The notes under the pieces were generated by a model. It ran no database searches and had not been told where the DNA came from. It saw only the letters and a program-made list of their open reading frames with translations. 64,000 nucleotides of DNA from Hyphomonas sp. L-53-1-40 (lineage in GTDB: Bacteria > Pseudomonadota > Alphaproteobacteria > Caulobacterales > Hyphomonadaceae), in contig NZ_AWFI01000003.1 of NCBI RefSeq assembly GCF_000682775.1, positions 31,804 through 95,803 on the forward strand. The letters are read 5' to 3'. Position numbers and translations under genes: made by a program. Numbering within the stretch: position 1 is the first letter of the stretch; each line of letters starts with the position of its first letter. Positions 1 to 6,589 of the stretch are shown here, one piece after another.

Positions 1-114
1 CCGACGCAGGGTCGGCACATCCGAGGCTGCGGAATCCCCACCACCCCCGCAGGCGGCCAGTGTCAGGGCAAGTGCGGCAGCCAGGCCAGTTGTCATCAAG
101 GCGTTCAACTTCAT
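1..114 (-). CDS. lipoprotein, N-terminal fragment
   Basis: The first 38 codons of a minus-strand gene whose remainder lies outside the window. The ATG at 114 is preceded by a GGAG-type ribosome site. The product begins MKLNALMTTGLAAALALTLA and then AC, a signal peptide ending in a lipobox (LAAC, Cys22), followed by a Gly/Ser/Asp-rich tether (GGGGDSAASD). This is the standard layout of a lipoprotein processed by Lgt and LspA and anchored in the envelope. The functional domain is not visible, so no role can be given. It is transcribed away from the secreted-protein gene at 228. Confidence 0.75.
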   Translation of the reverse strand, partial: MKLNALMTTGLAAALALTLAACGGGGDSAASDVPTLRR

Positions 115-227
115 GGGTTTTGTGTCTCCAACGTCTTTTCCGCGATCGCGCGATTTGCAACACTGCTGCCAGACCATTACGGTTTTGCAAAGCCTTCCTG
201 CTGGAAGTCGCACATGAGGTAACAGGA

Positions 228-725
228 ATGACCCGAATTTGGTGCATTGCAGGGATGATTTTTGCGCTCGGCGCAACAGCCACTGCACAAGATGTCTCAA
301 CAGACGACGTCTATGCCTGCACATCCGTCGCCGAGGATGCAGAGCGCCTTGCCTGCTACGATGCGGCTGTTGGGCGACTGCAAGCGGCCGAAGCGGCGGG
401 CGACGTCACCACCGTGACCCGGCAGGAAGTCGAACAGGTCCGCCAGGATTCCTTCGGCTTCTCCATTCCGTCCCTGCCCTCTCTGACGCTCGGCAAATCT
501 GACGACCAGGGCCTCAAGGAAATGACGCTTCCTGTGAAGGCCGTGCGCGGCAAGCGTGGAAATCTGGTGATCACGCTGGAAAATGGACAGATCTGGCGGC
601 AGACCGATTCCAAGGCGTTACGCAATAATGACCAGACCGAAGCCGAGATCTATGAAGCGGCACTCGGCAGCTACAAGATGAAACTGGATGGCGGCATCGC
701 ATTCCGGGTCGAACGCGTAAAATAA
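228..725 (+). CDS. secreted hypothetical protein with C..RLACYD motif
   Basis: A 165-residue product. The frame is open further upstream, but the ATG at 228 is preferred: it follows GAGG and begins a clean signal peptide of about 21 residues (MTRIWCIAGMIFALGATATAQ is the limit of the hydrophobic stretch). The mature N-terminus has Cys31 and the motif RLACYD around residue 40, a short pattern seen at the start of many small periplasmic proteins of proteobacteria, where the two cysteines may form a disulfide. A Gln/Glu-rich linker and a beta-rich C-terminal half follow (LVITLENGQIWRQ, IAFRVERVK). No enzyme motif is seen and the function is unknown. Confidence 0.7.
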   Translation: MTRIWCIAGMIFALGATATAQDVSTDDVYACTSVAEDAERLACYDAAVGRLQAAEAAGDVTTVTRQEVEQVRQDSFGFSIPSLPSLTLGKSDDQGLKEMTLPVKAVRGKRGNLVITLENGQIWRQTDSKALRNNDQTEAEIYEAALGSYKMKLDGGIAFRVERVK

Positions 726-876
726 TACGGGAATCCTTGCCGCAAACTTCAGCAAACACTGACCGAACCGCGCGCAAGCCAGCAATGGCTTGACCTATTC
801 CGGGCACGTGGCTTGCTGAATCGATGAAACCTTTCTCAGGCTGAGACGTAGTCCCGTCGAGCGACTGGAAGGGAAT

Positions 877-1884
877 CTGCGTATCCGGACGAAGATCACT
901 GCCCACAGGAATACGCGCTGGCTGAAGCGCTTTCGCCCGCCCCTTCTGTTTGCGCTGGCTGGCGCGGCGCTGGTCTTTGCGACACCCTACCTTCCTCAGT
1001 ACATCCCTGACGGCTTTGTTTCAGGCGACCGGCTCGAGCGAATGGCAGGGATCAGTTCAGGCGTATTGTTCATCATCGCCTTTGGCTGGCTGGTCGGCAC
1101 CATTGTCGATGCCTTGATCAAACGCCGTCTGGCTGGCCTGCACCTCGATGCAGAAGACAATCTGGAAGCGCGCAAATCGGCCACGCGGCTGGATGTCGTG
1201 CGTCGCGTCTGGATCGTCATTGCCGGCATCGTCACCCTCGCCGCTGCGCTCACCGTCATTCCTGGCGTGAAGCAGATTGGCGTCAGCCTGTTTGCATCAG
1301 CCGGAATCGCGGGCATCGCCATCGGCCTGGCGGCCCGTCCCGTACTCAGCAACCTGATCGCTGGACTGCAGATCGCCTTCACCCAGCCGATCCGGCTGGA
1401 CGATGCCGTGGTCGTCGAAGGCGAATGGGGCTGGATCGAGGAAATCGGCCTGTTCTATGTCGTCATCAAGATCTGGGACTGGCGACGGCTTGTCGTGCCG
1501 CTCTCCTATTTCATTGAAAAGCCATTCCAGAACTGGACCCGCAAGAGTGCGTCCATCATCGGCAGCGTTTTCTGGACGGTAGACTATCACGCACCCATCG
1601 CGCAGATGCGTGAGAAGCTGGAAGAGATCTGTAAATCCACCCCGCTATGGAATGGCGACGTGGTGAATTTGCAGGTGACCGAGGCCTCGGGCAATTCCGT
1701 GACGGTGCGCGGGCTCGCCTCGGCCAGCACATCCCCGAAGGCCTGGGATTTGCGCTGCCTGATCCGTGAGCAGATGATCGAATGGCTTCAGGCCGAGCAT
1801 CCCGAAGCCCTGCCCCGGTTGCGCGCTGATACGGATGTGCAATTGCCAGAGGATTTCGCCGGCTTTGCGCCCCAGCAGGGCTAG
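877..1884 (+). CDS. MscS-family mechanosensitive ion channel
   Basis: Inner-membrane channel that opens under membrane tension. Membrane helices can be read before the pore helix (ASAGIAGIAIGLAARPVLSN), which is followed by the beta domain (FTQPIRLDDAVVVEG, WGWIEEIGLFYVVIKIWDWR) and a C-terminal mixed domain. The first ATG in frame is at 1042, but the codons upstream clearly encode the first membrane helix (RWLKRFRPPLLFALAGAAL), so that ATG is too late. The frame opens after a stop at 817-819 and holds no ATG, GTG or TTG before 1042. The CTG at 877, just after GGAAGGG, is my tentative start. A lost base near 820-880 is the alternative. Confidence 0.8.
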   Translation: MRIRTKITAHRNTRWLKRFRPPLLFALAGAALVFATPYLPQYIPDGFVSGDRLERMAGISSGVLFIIAFGWLVGTIVDALIKRRLAGLHLDAEDNLEARKSATRLDVVRRVWIVIAGIVTLAAALTVIPGVKQIGVSLFASAGIAGIAIGLAARPVLSNLIAGLQIAFTQPIRLDDAVVVEGEWGWIEEIGLFYVVIKIWDWRRLVVPLSYFIEKPFQNWTRKSASIIGSVFWTVDYHAPIAQMREKLEEICKSTPLWNGDVVNLQVTEASGNSVTVRGLASASTSPKAWDLRCLIREQMIEWLQAEHPEALPRLRADTDVQLPEDFAGFAPQQG

Positions 1885-1887
1885 TCG

Positions 1888-2559
1888 CTACCAGGGATGG
1901 GTCTTGCCTTCAAAGTCCAGGAAGCGCAGCTCGCTTGATGGCTCTGCCGTGGTGATGACCGTGTAGAGACCAGCAGCACTCTGAGCCGGATTGACTGGCG
2001 CCTGCTTGCCGCCCATGTCAGTGTTCACCCAGCCCGGATGCAGCGCGAGCAGGGTCACCCCCTTCTCCGCAAGTTCGGGCGCGGCGGCACGCAGGGCCAT
2101 GTTCAGACCCGCCTTGGACGTGCGATAAATCAGTCCGAAAGACGCCTGCGTGTTCTCGATGGATCCCATCATGCTGGACAGGCTGGCCGCCATCTTCACA
2201 TCGCTGGCCGCAATATTGTCCAGGAACGTATCGATCATTCGGATCGGCGCAATCGTGTTCACCGCCAGCATGTTGGCGAACGCGTCATAATCGAGATCCT
2301 TGAACGCAGCGAAACTGCCAATGCCGGCATTGTTGATCAGATAGTCGATGGGCTGGTCGCCGACCGCTTCCTTCAATGCCGCCACCGAAGATGCATCGGT
2401 CACTTCTAGCGGATAAACTTTGGCGCCCGTCGCGTTCAGTTCGTTTGAGGTCTCAGGGTCGCGCGCCGTGGCAATCACGTCATGACCTTGAGCGAGAAAC
2501 TTGCGGACAAGCTCCAGACCGATCCCACGATTTGCACCGGTGATAAGCGTGGTAGTCAT
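1888..2559 (-). CDS. SDR family oxidoreductase
   Basis: A 223-residue short-chain dehydrogenase/reductase using NAD(P)H. The glycine-rich dinucleotide site TGANRGIG is at residues 7-14, NNAG follows in the middle, and the catalytic Ser and YxxxK are present (SSMMGSI, YRTSK). A longer reading to 2598 exists, but the ATG at 2559 has GGAGAG six bases upstream and starts the Rossmann fold in the usual place. It converges on the MscS gene with 3 bases between the stop codons. The substrate cannot be inferred; related proteins include C-factor-like and carbonyl reductases. Confidence 0.85.
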   Translation of the reverse strand: MTTTLITGANRGIGLELVRKFLAQGHDVIATARDPETSNELNATGAKVYPLEVTDASSVAALKEAVGDQPIDYLINNAGIGSFAAFKDLDYDAFANMLAVNTIAPIRMIDTFLDNIAASDVKMAASLSSMMGSIENTQASFGLIYRTSKAGLNMALRAAAPELAEKGVTLLALHPGWVNTDMGGKQAPVNPAQSAAGLYTVITTAEPSSELRFLDFEGKTHPW

Positions 2560-2615
2560 AGAAACTCTCCGTCTGGGTATTTGGGAACGCGTCGGCAAAC
2601 GCTGCGACAGGGCCG

Positions 2616-2897
2616 CTACGTCTCTGGCAAAATCCGATAGACCGCAGTTGCTTTCATCAGGGGGTTGTCGCCTTGGCAGGCCATGCCGCCGGTAAACAGG
2701 ATCGTGCGAGTTTGCCGGTCAACCTTGGGCTCAAATGAGACATCACCGCCTTGAGCCGCCTCAGACGACACATCGATCGTAACCGAAACCATTTCCACCG
2801 GATTGGGAGCGCAGATCGCCTCGGCATCGGCACGTATCGCCGCCATCAGGTCCAGCGCCAGTCGCTCGTCCGGTTTCAGAGTGGTTACGTCTTGCAT
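2616..2897 (-). CDS. small conserved protein, possibly hotdog-fold related
   Basis: A 93-residue product starting at the ATG at 2897 (MQDVTTLKPDERLALDLM). The N-terminal half is helical and the C-terminal half looks like alternating strands (DVSFEPKVDRQTRTILFTGG, MKATAVYRI). The strand pattern FEPKVDRQTRTILF followed by KATAVYRI resembles the terminal strands of PaaI-type hotdog thioesterases, but the protein is too short for a full hotdog and no catalytic residue can be assigned. I leave the function open. It lies 31 bases upstream of the coding strand of the SDR gene's unused extension and follows the candidate small RNA at 2943-3060 on the same strand. Confidence 0.55.
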   Translation of the reverse strand: MQDVTTLKPDERLALDLMAAIRADAEAICAPNPVEMVSVTIDVSSEAAQGGDVSFEPKVDRQTRTILFTGGMACQGDNPLMKATAVYRILPET

Positions 2898-2942
2898 GTG
2901 GTAGAAGCCCTCAATCACTGGCCTTGCACATAGACAGGCCCG

Positions 2943-3060
2943 ATCCAAAAGAAAAGGGCCAAGCCGGTTGGGGGGAAGAGAGGGAGAACCGACTTGGCCC
3001 CATATTGGGAACGTCTTGAGGCAACTGACAGTGTCAGAGGGGTGTCTGCCTGCAAGATAC
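2943..3060 (-). ncRNA. candidate EcfG-controlled small RNA (GsrN-like architecture)
   Basis: An intergenic minus-strand transcript is predicted from three features. Upstream is GGAAC-N16-CGTA (3091 to 3067). From about 3058 the RNA can form a 10-bp stem with one bulged C (3057-3047 with 3023-3014: UCUUG-C-AGGCA against UGCCU-CAAGA). This stem carries an exposed ACACCCCU segment and a 6-bp inner hairpin (CUGACA/UGUCAG). A 14-bp hairpin (3000-2987 with 2969-2956, perfect with one G-U pair) follows; its pyrimidine loop reads CUCCCUCUCUUCCCCCC, and UUUUCUUUU comes after it, a Rho-independent terminator. Two hairpins with C-rich single strands behind a stress-sigma promoter match what is known of Caulobacter GsrN. 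Homology is not shown; both ends are inferred. Confidence 0.5.
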
Positions 3061-3066
3061 AAGGTT

Positions 3067-3091
3067 TACGCTCTTCAGTTGGCTTGGTTCC
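3067..3091 (-). promoter_or_regulatory. EcfG/SigT-type promoter for the small RNA
   Basis: On the minus strand GGAAC (3091-3087) is followed by exactly 16 bases and then CGTA (3070-3067). The alphaproteobacterial general-stress sigma factor recognises GGAAC-N16/17-cGTT, so this is one base from the ideal. It would start transcription near 3060-3058, at the foot of the first stem of the candidate small RNA. Two exact matches occur elsewhere in the window (16690 and 17198). Confidence 0.5.
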
Positions 3092-3119
3092 GCGGAAAAC
3101 GAAAAAAGTTTCGCGCATG

Positions 3120-3142
3120 AAAAAGCCGCCCTCGCGGCGGCT
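3120..3142 (-). terminator. Rho-independent terminator
   Basis: On the minus strand a 7-bp stem AGCCGCC/GGCGGCT (3142-3136 with 3130-3124) with a 5-base loop is followed by a run of five T. It lies 28 bases beyond the stop of the gene at 3170-3592 and separates that gene from the candidate small-RNA promoter. Confidence 0.85.
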
Positions 3143-3169
3143 CATCCAAAGCTTTTCTTTCGAGCCAGA

Positions 3170-3592
3170 TCAGGCGGCTTGGGCCGCAGCTGCGACCGCG
3201 TCGAGGTCCGACCCGATGAGGTCACCCAGATGGCCAAAGCCGACCAGGGCGTGGTGCTCGTCCATATAAGTGGAAATACTCGGCAATAGCAGGCCGATGG
3301 CCTTGTGGTCCAAACCCAGCTTGTGGAGTTCGGAAATCATGGATTGCGCGACAATGCGCTTGCCGCCGGGCGTCTGTTCGATCAAGCGCGCAATCTCACC
3401 AACCGGGGCGCCTATCGTGCTGCCTGTGCGGGCCGACAGGGCGCGTGCGCCCGGAATGGTCTTGAACATCGCCGTGGCAAAGGGGGAATCCTGACGCTCC
3501 GCTGCGTTCAGGACAATGCCGAGGGCTTGTCGGGACGCGTCCTCCGAGAGGCCATTATGCCGGGCGAGGTGTGCTGTAAGATCGTTCAACAT
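3170..3592 (-). CDS. hypothetical protein, alpha-helical
   Basis: A 140-residue product starting at the ATG at 3592 (MLNDLTAHLARHNGLSEDAS); GGAG lies about 11 bases upstream. A longer reading to 3634 exists, but its extra residues have no ribosome site. It has no signal peptide or strong membrane segment. It is predicted mostly helical with Gly/Pro breaks (TIGAPVGEIARLIEQTPGG) and ends in an Ala-rich tail. The layout recalls small DUF2780-type or DUF2267-type proteins, but I cannot place it firmly. It is divergent from the oxidoreductase at 3787 and followed by a strong terminator, so it is probably monocistronic. Confidence 0.65.
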   Translation of the reverse strand: MLNDLTAHLARHNGLSEDASRQALGIVLNAAERQDSPFATAMFKTIPGARALSARTGSTIGAPVGEIARLIEQTPGGKRIVAQSMISELHKLGLDHKAIGLLLPSISTYMDEHHALVGFGHLGDLIGSDLDAVAAAAQAA

Positions 3593-3786
3593 GTGCGATG
3601 GCACTCCTGGGATTAACGGCTTCGGAATTATCATTAACCCTCATTGTGCTTACCGCTTGGTTACCGGGCGCATTGCTGTGCAAGGCAAATGCGACCAAGA
3701 GCGTTAAGATGCATTAGGGCCGGGTAAACAAACCACCCCAAATCATTTACCTTTGCCCCCTCATCCGTACGTCCCAAGGAGTTTTC

Positions 3787-4761
3787 ATGATCCGTATCGG
3801 CATACTCGGCGCCGCCAAGATTGGCCCCAAGGCCATCATCGAGCCCGCTGCAAAACGTGATGATTGCGAAATCGTCGCCGTGGCAGCGCGCGACGCGGAC
3901 AAGGCACGCACCTATGCCGAAGCGAACGGCATCGCGCATGTTGAGACCGATTACGACGCGCTGGTGCACCGCAAGGATGTCGACCTGATCTACAACGCCC
4001 TGCCCCCGCATCGCCATGCCGATCTGACCATCGCCGCGCTGGAAGCTGGCAAGGCGGTATTGTGCGAGAAGCCCTTCGCCATGAACGCCGCCGAAGCCAC
4101 GCGCATGGTCGACGCCGCCAACCGGGCCGGCAAGCCACTGATCGAGGCGTTTCATTATCGCTTCCACCCGGCTTTCCTGCGCGTTCTGGAAATCGTGCGC
4201 AGCGGAGACCTCGGCGCGATCAAGACCATGGAGGCGGTGTTCAATGTGTCGATCCCGTATCGCGAGGGCGAGTTGCGCCATACGCTGGAACTCGGTGGAG
4301 GCGCATTAATGGATCTGGGCTGCTACTCGGTCCACATGATCCGCACCCTTGCGGACGCAGAACCCGATGTGCTGTCGGCCAGTGCGCAGTGCGACCGGCC
4401 CGGTGTTGATATCGGCACCAAGGCACATCTCGGTTTTTCAAGCGGCGCGTCAGCAATTGTGGAATGCAGTATGGCCGAAGATGTGGACCGCGATATCAGG
4501 CTCGAAATCGTCTGCCAGGATGGCTGTGTCTCCTTGCTCAACCCGGTACACCCGCATCGCGGCCACCAGATCACCATCCGGCAAGGCGGCCACGAGCGCA
4601 CCGAGACGACCGACGGCATGATCACCTATGAGCACCAATTGGCCCATGTCATGGACGTGATGGCCGGACGCGCCGTGCCGCTGACCGGTGGCGCCGACGC
4701 GGTTGGCAACATGGCCGCGATCGACGCAATCTACACAGCGGCAGGCCTCTCGCCCCGATAA
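3787..4761 (+). CDS. Gfo/Idh/MocA family oxidoreductase
   Basis: A 324-residue NAD(P)-dependent sugar or polyol dehydrogenase-like enzyme. The N-terminal Rossmann domain has GILGAAKIGPKAI at residues 5-17, CEKPFAMN near residue 93, and EAFHYRFHP, the usual signature at the domain border. The C-terminal alpha/beta domain contains GGGALMDLGCYSVHMIR. AGGAG stands 6-10 bases before the ATG. Members oxidise or reduce sugars, inositols and dihydrodiols; the substrate here is not evident. It stands alone between a divergent unknown gene and the ParD-like operon. Confidence 0.88.
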   Translation: MIRIGILGAAKIGPKAIIEPAAKRDDCEIVAVAARDADKARTYAEANGIAHVETDYDALVHRKDVDLIYNALPPHRHADLTIAALEAGKAVLCEKPFAMNAAEATRMVDAANRAGKPLIEAFHYRFHPAFLRVLEIVRSGDLGAIKTMEAVFNVSIPYREGELRHTLELGGGALMDLGCYSVHMIRTLADAEPDVLSASAQCDRPGVDIGTKAHLGFSSGASAIVECSMAEDVDRDIRLEIVCQDGCVSLLNPVHPHRGHQITIRQGGHERTETTDGMITYEHQLAHVMDVMAGRAVPLTGGADAVGNMAAIDAIYTAAGLSPR

Positions 4762-4776
4762 AGCATCAAGGTTCGC

Positions 4777-4817
4777 TTGACGCACACATATACAAAACGT
4801 ATACGTTTTGTATATGT
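4777..4817 (+). promoter_or_regulatory. sigma-70 promoter overlapped by a 32-bp perfect palindrome
   Basis: TTGACG (4777-4782), a 17-base spacer and TATACG (4800-4805) form a good housekeeping promoter. A perfect 32-bp palindrome (4786-4817, half-site ACATATACAAAACGTA) covers the spacer and the -10 element, and the start codon of the ParD-like gene follows 19 bases later. A dimeric DNA-binding protein on this site would block RNA polymerase, the classical arrangement for an autoregulated antitoxin-type operon. Confidence 0.7.
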
Positions 4818-4835
4818 TTCATATCGAGGGCAAAT

Positions 4836-5042
4836 ATGGGTATCGTGAAGATCGACAATGACCTGCATGAGGAAGTCCGGCGGGCGAGCGGGGTCATGTG
4901 TCGATCCATCAATGCGCAAGCCGAATTCTGGATTAAAATCGGCCGGCTCGCCGAAGCCAATCCAACGCTCTCTTTTAATGACATTGTGAAGATGCAGCTC
5001 GAAGCGGCCGATGCGCCCTTGGCCGACCTGAAGGTCGCCTGA
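4836..5042 (+). CDS. ParD-like antitoxin-family protein
   Basis: A 68-residue product (MGIVKIDNDLHEEVRRASGV start). It has a short N-terminal strand (GIVKIDNDLHEEVRRAS) followed by helices (RSINAQAEFWIKIGRLAEANP and SFNDIVKMQLEAA), as expected for a ribbon-helix-helix protein of the ParD-like group. Such proteins bind operator palindromes as dimers, and the 32-bp palindrome directly upstream is an obvious target (inference). No ParE toxin gene follows; the next gene, starting one base after the stop, encodes a methionine aminopeptidase. GAGGG precedes the ATG by about 6 bases. It could be a dedicated regulator of that enzyme rather than a true antitoxin. Confidence 0.75.
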   Translation: MGIVKIDNDLHEEVRRASGVMCRSINAQAEFWIKIGRLAEANPTLSFNDIVKMQLEAADAPLADLKVA

Positions 5043-5043
5043 C

Positions 5044-5823
5044 ATGGTAAAGACGCCGAACGAGATCGCGCTGATGCGCATCTCTGGCAAACTGCTGGCA
5101 TCCGTTTTCGAAATGCTGGACCAGCAGGACCTGGCTGGCATGTCGACGCTACAGGTCAATGATCTGGTCGACCGCTTCATCACCGAAGATCTTGGCGCAC
5201 GCCCCGCGAGCAAAGGGCAGTATGGCTTCAAATTCGTCCTGAACTGCTCAATCAATCATGTCGTGTGTCATGGCGTGCCCAGTTCGGATGAGATCATCCG
5301 GGATGGCGATATCATCAATCTTGATATCACCCTCGAAAAGAACGGCTTCATCACGGATTCGAGCAAGACCTACATGGTCGGAAATGTCTCAGCCACCGCC
5401 AAGCGAATTGTTCGGATCGCGGAGACAGCCATGTGGAAAGGCATTGGACAGGTACGTCCCGGCGCGCACCTTGGCGATATCGGTTTCGCAATTGAGCGCC
5501 ATGCCAAGAAAAATGGCTGTTCTGTCGTACGGGAATATTGTGGGCACGGCATTGGCCGCGAAATGCATGAGGATCCACAGGTTCTCAATTTCGGAAAGCC
5601 GGGCACCGGCCTGAAGCTGAGCGAAGGCATGGTCTTTACCATCGAACCCATGATCAATCTGGGCACGCGCCAGGTTTCGACAGAGGCTGATGGGTGGACG
5701 GTGGTGACAAATGACGGAAAGCTCTCCGCCCAATTCGAGCATACGGTTGCGGTGACGAAAACCGGTGTTGAAGTCCTGACCTTGCGGCCCGGCGAGACGC
5801 CCATGCAGGCGCGCCGCGCGTAG
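5044..5823 (+). CDS. map: type I methionyl aminopeptidase
   Basis: A 259-residue cytosolic metalloenzyme that removes the initiator Met from new proteins. All five metal ligands of the pita-bread fold can be located: D94 and D105 (NLDITLEKNGFITD), H168 (CGHGIGREMHE), E201 (FTIEP) and E232 (QFEHT). H76 is also present in NHVVCHG. The spacing matches E. coli Map with a constant offset of three residues. It is the second gene of a tight operon with the ParD-like gene (one base apart) and probably shares the palindrome-controlled promoter. A housekeeping map copy may exist elsewhere in the genome; this could be a regulated second copy. Confidence 0.92.
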   Translation: MVKTPNEIALMRISGKLLASVFEMLDQQDLAGMSTLQVNDLVDRFITEDLGARPASKGQYGFKFVLNCSINHVVCHGVPSSDEIIRDGDIINLDITLEKNGFITDSSKTYMVGNVSATAKRIVRIAETAMWKGIGQVRPGAHLGDIGFAIERHAKKNGCSVVREYCGHGIGREMHEDPQVLNFGKPGTGLKLSEGMVFTIEPMINLGTRQVSTEADGWTVVTNDGKLSAQFEHTVAVTKTGVEVLTLRPGETPMQARRA

Positions 5824-5904
5824 TCAATACGGCACAGTCCGGTACAAGCGCATGGCAGGACATGATAGGCTGGACTGGTCTGAATTTGACCGGGAACTGA
5901 TCAC

Positions 5905-6411
5905 ATGAAAATCGCAGGCATCGTCTTTGTTATTCTCGGGGCGCTGGCAATTCTCTTCCCGTATATTGCCGGGCTCTCCTACAATTTCATTCTCGCCTAT
6001 CTGATCATCTTTGCGGGCGCCGCGCATCTCTGGTGGGCCTGGCGCCCGAGCCTGGAAGGGCGCACGCAGCATTTGCTGCTGGGCCTGCTTTTCCTTGCTG
6101 GCGGGATCAGTCTGCTGGTCTTCCCGTGGATCGGGCTCATCTCCTTCACCATTATCCTTGGCGTGTCCTTCGTGATCCAGGGCGGGGTCCAGCTTGCCCT
6201 CGCCTCCAACAGCCCGCGTCTGCGCGGCAACAGCAAGACCATGCTGATCGTGGCAGGCCTTGCCGGCATCATCGCAGGCGCGCTGATCCTGATCGGCCTG
6301 CCCAGCACAGCGGCCTGGGCCATCGGCATATTGGCCGGGATCAACATGCTGTTCTTCGGCGTGGCCCTGCTGGCAATGGACAAGGCCCTGTCGGACGTGT
6401 TTGACGATTGA
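5905..6411 (+). CDS. HdeD family membrane protein (DUF308)
   Basis: A 168-residue integral membrane protein with six hydrophobic segments arranged as a repeat: MKIAGIVFVILGALAILFPY, ILAYLIIFAGAAHLWWAW, LLLGLLFLAGGISLLVFP, FTIILGVSFVIQGGVQLAL, MLIVAGLAGIIAGALILIG and AIGILAGINMLFFGVALLAM. This matches the HdeD/DUF308 family, named after an acid-resistance gene of E. coli; the biochemical role is unknown. The ATG at 5905 lies just after a GGGAACTGATCAC segment. It is monocistronic as far as can be seen. Confidence 0.82.
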   Translation: MKIAGIVFVILGALAILFPYIAGLSYNFILAYLIIFAGAAHLWWAWRPSLEGRTQHLLLGLLFLAGGISLLVFPWIGLISFTIILGVSFVIQGGVQLALASNSPRLRGNSKTMLIVAGLAGIIAGALILIGLPSTAAWAIGILAGINMLFFGVALLAMDKALSDVFDD

Positions 6412-6435
6412 CGAGCGCCCTGCGCGGCATCTTGC

Positions 6436-6498
6436 ATGGTGGGCTGGCTACGTGATATTCGACCCATCTCACAACAGGCGCTGAGCGCGGTCGCGTGA
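6436..6498 (+). other. possible leader peptide upstream of the tryptophanase-like gene
   Basis: A 20-codon reading frame (MVGWLRDIRPISQQALSAVA) lies in the leader 92 bases before the lyase gene. It contains one Trp codon followed by an Asp and a Pro (W4, D7, P10), loosely recalling the W-D-P order of TnaC leader peptides that sense tryptophan. There is no convincing ribosome site and the spacing of the three residues is shorter than in TnaC. An 8-bp hairpin (GCGGCGCA/TGCGCCGC, about 6512-6545) follows. This is only a suggestion. Confidence 0.2.
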
Positions 6499-6589
6499 CG
6501 AAGACGAGACAACCGCGGCGCAGGATAAGTCCTGTGTGTGCGCCGCTGTCGGCACCCCCCAGGACATTCAGAGCCAGGAGTGCTGACAG

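Noticed and set aside
3598..3660. TTAA-containing segments as a CtrA box
   Set aside because: The TTAA elements are 17 bases apart, not seven.
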